From Dasypus novemcinctus (taxonomy: Eukaryota; Chordata; Mammalia; Cingulata; Dasypodidae), in assembly GCF_030445035.2 (NCBI RefSeq), contig NC_080702.1:12098029-12162028 (forward strand): DNA of 64,000 nucleotides. Direction: 5' to 3'. Every line of letters begins with the position of its first letter. Positions within the stretch are counted from its first letter, which is position 1. The notes under the pieces are model-generated. The model searched no databases. It saw only the letters and a list, made by a program, of their open reading frames with translations, and was not told the origin of the DNA. This document shows, piece by piece, positions 60,578 to 64,000 of the stretch. The translations under genes and the position numbers were made by a program.

Positions 60578-63500
60578 TTCAGTGACATCATGTACTATTT
60601 GTCTTTCAGTTCCTGTCTGGCATCACTCATTATAAGGTCTTCAAGATTCATTCATGTAATCCCATGGGTTAACACTGCATTTTTTCTTACAGCTGAGTAA
60701 TATACCACTGAATGTATATACCAATATTTGTTTATCCCTTACTGTTGATGGACATTTGGGTTGTTTCCAACTCTTGGCAAAAGTGATTAATGCTGCTTTG
60801 AACTTGGATGTCCCTATATCTTTTCTTTTTTTTTTTTTTTTTTTTTTTAATTTTTTTATTTTTTATTGACTTTGTAATAATATTACATTAAAAATATATA
60901 TGTGAGGTCCCATTCAACCCCACCCCCCCACCCCCCCTCTCCCCCCCCCCAACAACACTCGTTCCCATCATCATGACACATCCATTGGATTTGGTAAGTA
61001 CATCTTTGGGCACCTCTGCACCTCATATACATTGGTTCACATCATGGCCCATACTCTCCTCTATTCCATCATGTAGGCCCTGTGAGGATTTACAATGTCC
61101 GGTGATTACCTCTGAAGCACCATCCAGGGCAGCTCCATGTCCCGAAGATGCCTCCACCTCTCATCTCTTCCTGCCTTTCCCCATACCCTTTGTCCATTAT
61201 GTCCACTTTTCCCAATCCAATGCCACCTCTTCTATGTGGACACTGGATTGGTTGTGTCCATTGCACCTTTATGTCAAGAGGAGGCTCAGATTCCACCTGG
61301 ATGCTGGATGCAATCCTCCCATTTTCAGTTGTAATCACTCTAGGCTCCATGGTGTGGTGGTTGTCCTTCTTCACCTCCATCTTAGCTGAGTGTGGTAAGT
61401 CCAATAAATCAGATTGTAGGTGCTGGAGTCTGTTGAGGCTCAGGATCTGGCTATCACATTGTCAGTCCAGAGATTCAAATCCCCTAAATATATCTTAAAC
61501 CCCAACATTAACTGCACCTCCAGCACATTAGCATGAAAGTCTTATGAAGGGAGATCCCATCTGAGTCCAGATTCATCACACATAAACACCATTTCCAAAG
61601 AGGGGCCATCTGCCCTGGTAGTTAACCCCATCGGCCATGACCATAACTCCCATGGGTCTCTTTAGCCCTCAAAGGAACCAATATCTGGGGGTTGTATCTG
61701 CTTTATCTGTCTCTCTGACTCTGCTCAGTTGTGCATGAGGGCAAACCTTCTGCCAGCCTCCAGACTCTTTTTTAGAAACTCGTAGCCATATAAACTCATT
61801 TCTCCTTTCCATTTCCCCCTTACTTTAGGTCAAACAGCATTTTAAAGTCATGGTATTTTATGTAGACATGGATATTCTGCTGATCCGCATTGAACCTTCC
61901 GTATAAGGTCATTTTCCAGTTGCATCATCAGTTGGTAGTTGATAGTGGTCCCTCGTTGCCAGGGAGGCTCATCCCCGGGTGTCATGTCCCACGCTGGGGG
62001 GAAGGCATTGCATTTACATGCTGAGTTTGGCTTCGAGACTGGCCACATTTGAGTAACATGAAGGCTGACAGAAGGAAATTCCCAGGCACAAAGTTGCTCT
62101 AGGCCTTGTTATTATTTTGGGTTTATCAGCTCACAAGCATAGTCATTAGTATCAGGGGCTCACTGTTCCCTATATCTTTTCTTACCCTTGCTTTAATTCT
62201 TTTGGATATATACCCAGCAGTGGGATTACTGAATCATAAGGCAGTTCTATAGTTAGTTTCCTGAGGAACTGTCAAACTGTCCTCCACGATGCCTGCAACA
62301 TTCTGTGTTCCCATCAGCAGAGGATAACTGTTCCCATTCCTCAACATCTTCTCCAGCAGTTGTTGTTCTCTGTTTAGTTTTTTTTTTTGTAATAACCACC
62401 AGTCTAATGGGTATAAGATGATATCTCCTTGTAGTTTTGATTTGCATTTCCCTAATAGCTAGTGATTTTGAGCATCTTTTCATGTGCTTTTTAACGATTT
62501 GAATTTCTTCTTAAGAAGTGTGTATTCCAATCACTTTACCATTTTTTAAATAGTTTTTATTTTTGAGTTGTAGGAATTTTTATATATGCTGATATTAGAC
62601 CTCTATCAGATATATGGTTACCAAATATTTTCTCCCATTGAGTAGGTTGCCTTTTCACTTTCTTGACAAACTGCTTAGAGGTGCAAAGCTTTTTCATTGT
62701 GAAGAGATCCTATTTATGTTTTTTTTTTCATTTATTGTTCATGCTTTGCATGTAAAGTTCATGAAACCATTTCCTGATACATGATCTTGTGGATAATTCC
62801 CTACATTATTTTTCAAGAGATTTATGTTTTTGGCTCTTATATTTAGATCTTTGATCCATCTTGAGTTAATTCTTGTATAAACTGTGAGAATGTGTTCCTC
62901 TCTTAATCTTTTGGTTATGGATATCCAGTTCTCACAGCACCATTTGTCAAAGAGGCCATTTTCTCCTAGTTGAGTGGGCTTGCTGGGTTTGTCCAATATC
63001 AGTTGATAGTATGTGTGAGAATTTGTATCAGAACTTTCTACTAGATTCCATTGGTCAATATGAATATTCTTGTATCAATGCCGTGCAGTTTTGTCCACAG
63101 TTGTCTTTTAGTATGTTTTAAAGTCAGGCAGTGTGAGTCCTCTGATTTTGTTTTTCTATTTCAGTGTGTTTTTGGCTCTTTGTATCCCCTTGTCTTTCCA
63201 GATAAATTTCAAAGTTAGCTTTCCCAATTCAAGAAAATAATTCTGTGTTAATTTTTATTGTAATTGTGCTTAATCTGTAAATCATAATGGGTAAGAGAGA
63301 CATTTTAATGATGTTTAGTCTTCCTCTCCAGCAACATGGAATATTCTTCCATTTTTTTATGCCTTCTTTGGTTTCCTTTATCAGTGCTGTGTAGTTTTCT
63401 GCATATAATCTTTTACATTTTTAGGTAAATTTATCCCTATTTATTTGATTCCTTTAGTTGCTATTATAAATGAGATTTTTTAAAAATTTCTTCCTCAGAT

Positions 63501-64000
63501 TGCTCAGTATTGGTGTACAAAAATGCTACTTATGTTTGCACATTTATCATATAACCTGCCACATTACTGAACTCATTTTTTATAGATTTCCCTGGGCTTT
63601 CTATGTCAATGATCATGATATTTGCAAATAGAGAAATTTTTACTTCTTCCTTTCCAATTTGGACGCCTTTTATTATTTTTCTTGCCTGAGTGCTTGAGCA
63701 AGTTCTTCTAACATAGTGTTAAATAAGGGCAGTGACGATGCACATGTTGGGTTTTTTTCCAGATCTTAGAGGGAAAGATTTTAGGAATTCACCTTTGAAT
63801 ATGATGTTAACTGTGTGTTTTTATATATACCTTTTATCAGGTTGAGGGAGCTCCCATCTATTCCTAACTTTTGTATTATTTTTATAATGAAAGTTTTCTT
63901 TATTTTGTTAAATGTTTTTCTGCATCTTTTAAGATGATCTTATTGTTTTTTTTCTTTCAATTTGTTTATATGATGTATTATATTGATTGATTTTCTTAGT
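60578..64000 (-). pseudogene. L1-H ORF2 remnant (partial)
   Basis: The reverse complement reads C-terminal motifs at 60585-60811, then 62184-62500 (the MQIKTTRRYHLIPIRL block), 62996-62739 (KWCCENWISITKRLREEHI, DLNIRAKNINLLKNNVG) and the palm near 63600-63640, where the catalytic DD is lost. Stops throughout. Split by L1-F and cut by the window end. Confidence 0.82.
60828..62166 (-). mobile_element. Very young 5'-truncated L1 (L1-F)
   Basis: 1.34 kb of L1 3' UTR in reverse, starting with a poly(T) run of over 20 bases and then the terminal C-rich block (60909-60955). Perfect 17-bp target duplication tccctatatcttttctt at 60811-60827 and 62167-62183. Close to L1-A over its full length. The T-rich target suits L1 endonuclease cutting. 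Frames at 60973-61498 and 62048-61848 are shadows. Confidence 0.94.

Larger units (their letters stand above)
59305..64000 (-). mobile_element. Old L1 (L1-H), runs off the window, hit by L1-F
   Basis: Reverse-strand L1: tail near 59305-59355, 3' UTR to about 60577, then ORF2 in reverse from its C-terminus through the thumb to the palm at the window edge. L1-F splits it at 60828-62166. More diverged than L1-A and L1-D but with the same 3' UTR order at its end. The 5' part lies outside the window. Confidence 0.85.

Noticed and set aside
1..64000. CRISPR array, operon, phage or plasmid features
   Set aside because: No regularly spaced short repeats, no ribosome-binding sites before clustered genes, and the content is clearly mammalian retrotransposons.

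Overview
The window is mammalian nuclear DNA made almost entirely of retrotransposons. It carries one apparently intact cellular gene: a vomeronasal type-1 pheromone receptor (V1R) at 37129-38031 on the + strand. The organism is most likely a xenarthran, probably an armadillo (Dasypus). The tRNA-headed SINE present in at least seven copies matches my knowledge of the DAS-SINE family of the nine-banded armadillo. I have no database result to confirm this.

Layout. 1-850: old L1 debris. 851-10558: full-length L1 on the - strand (called L1-A), with an intact ORF1 and a broken ORF2. 10559-18540: older L1 fragments on both strands, one DAS-type SINE (17137-17512) and a short L1 3' end with a perfect 16-bp target duplication. 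18541-30361: an older, nearly full-length L1 on the + strand (L1-B), interrupted by a SINE and by a younger truncated L1 (L1-E). 30372-33960: L1 3' ends, three SINEs, a MaLR-like fragment and a 327-bp solo LTR. 33961-39842: mostly non-repetitive AT-rich DNA holding the V1R gene. 39843-42149: Tigger1-type DNA transposon fossil. 42258-46617: MaLR-like LTR, old L1, an old SINE and unassigned DNA. 46618-57220: third full-length L1 (L1-D, - strand), carrying an 861-bp CpG-rich solo LTR in its 3' UTR. 57221-64000: old L1 remnants, one SINE with two tRNA-like heads, and an old L1 that runs off the end and was hit by a very young truncated L1 (L1-F).

Nesting gives an order of events. Old L1s and the Tigger came first, then L1-B, then L1-A, L1-D, L1-E and L1-F, with the solo LTRs and SINEs dropping into them. 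Six of the insertions have target-site duplications that I could read directly.

The most unusual feature is the architecture of this L1 lineage. All three full-length copies are about 9.4-9.8 kb once insertions are removed. Each has a 3' UTR of about 2.7-2.95 kb, far longer than the roughly 0.5-0.7 kb of human or mouse L1, and a 5' UTR of 1.75-2.1 kb. In L1-A and L1-D the 5' UTR contains monomer-like direct repeats. I see no operon, CRISPR array or new multi-gene system. Nearly all other long open frames are pieces of L1 ORF1 or ORF2, or chance frames in repeats.
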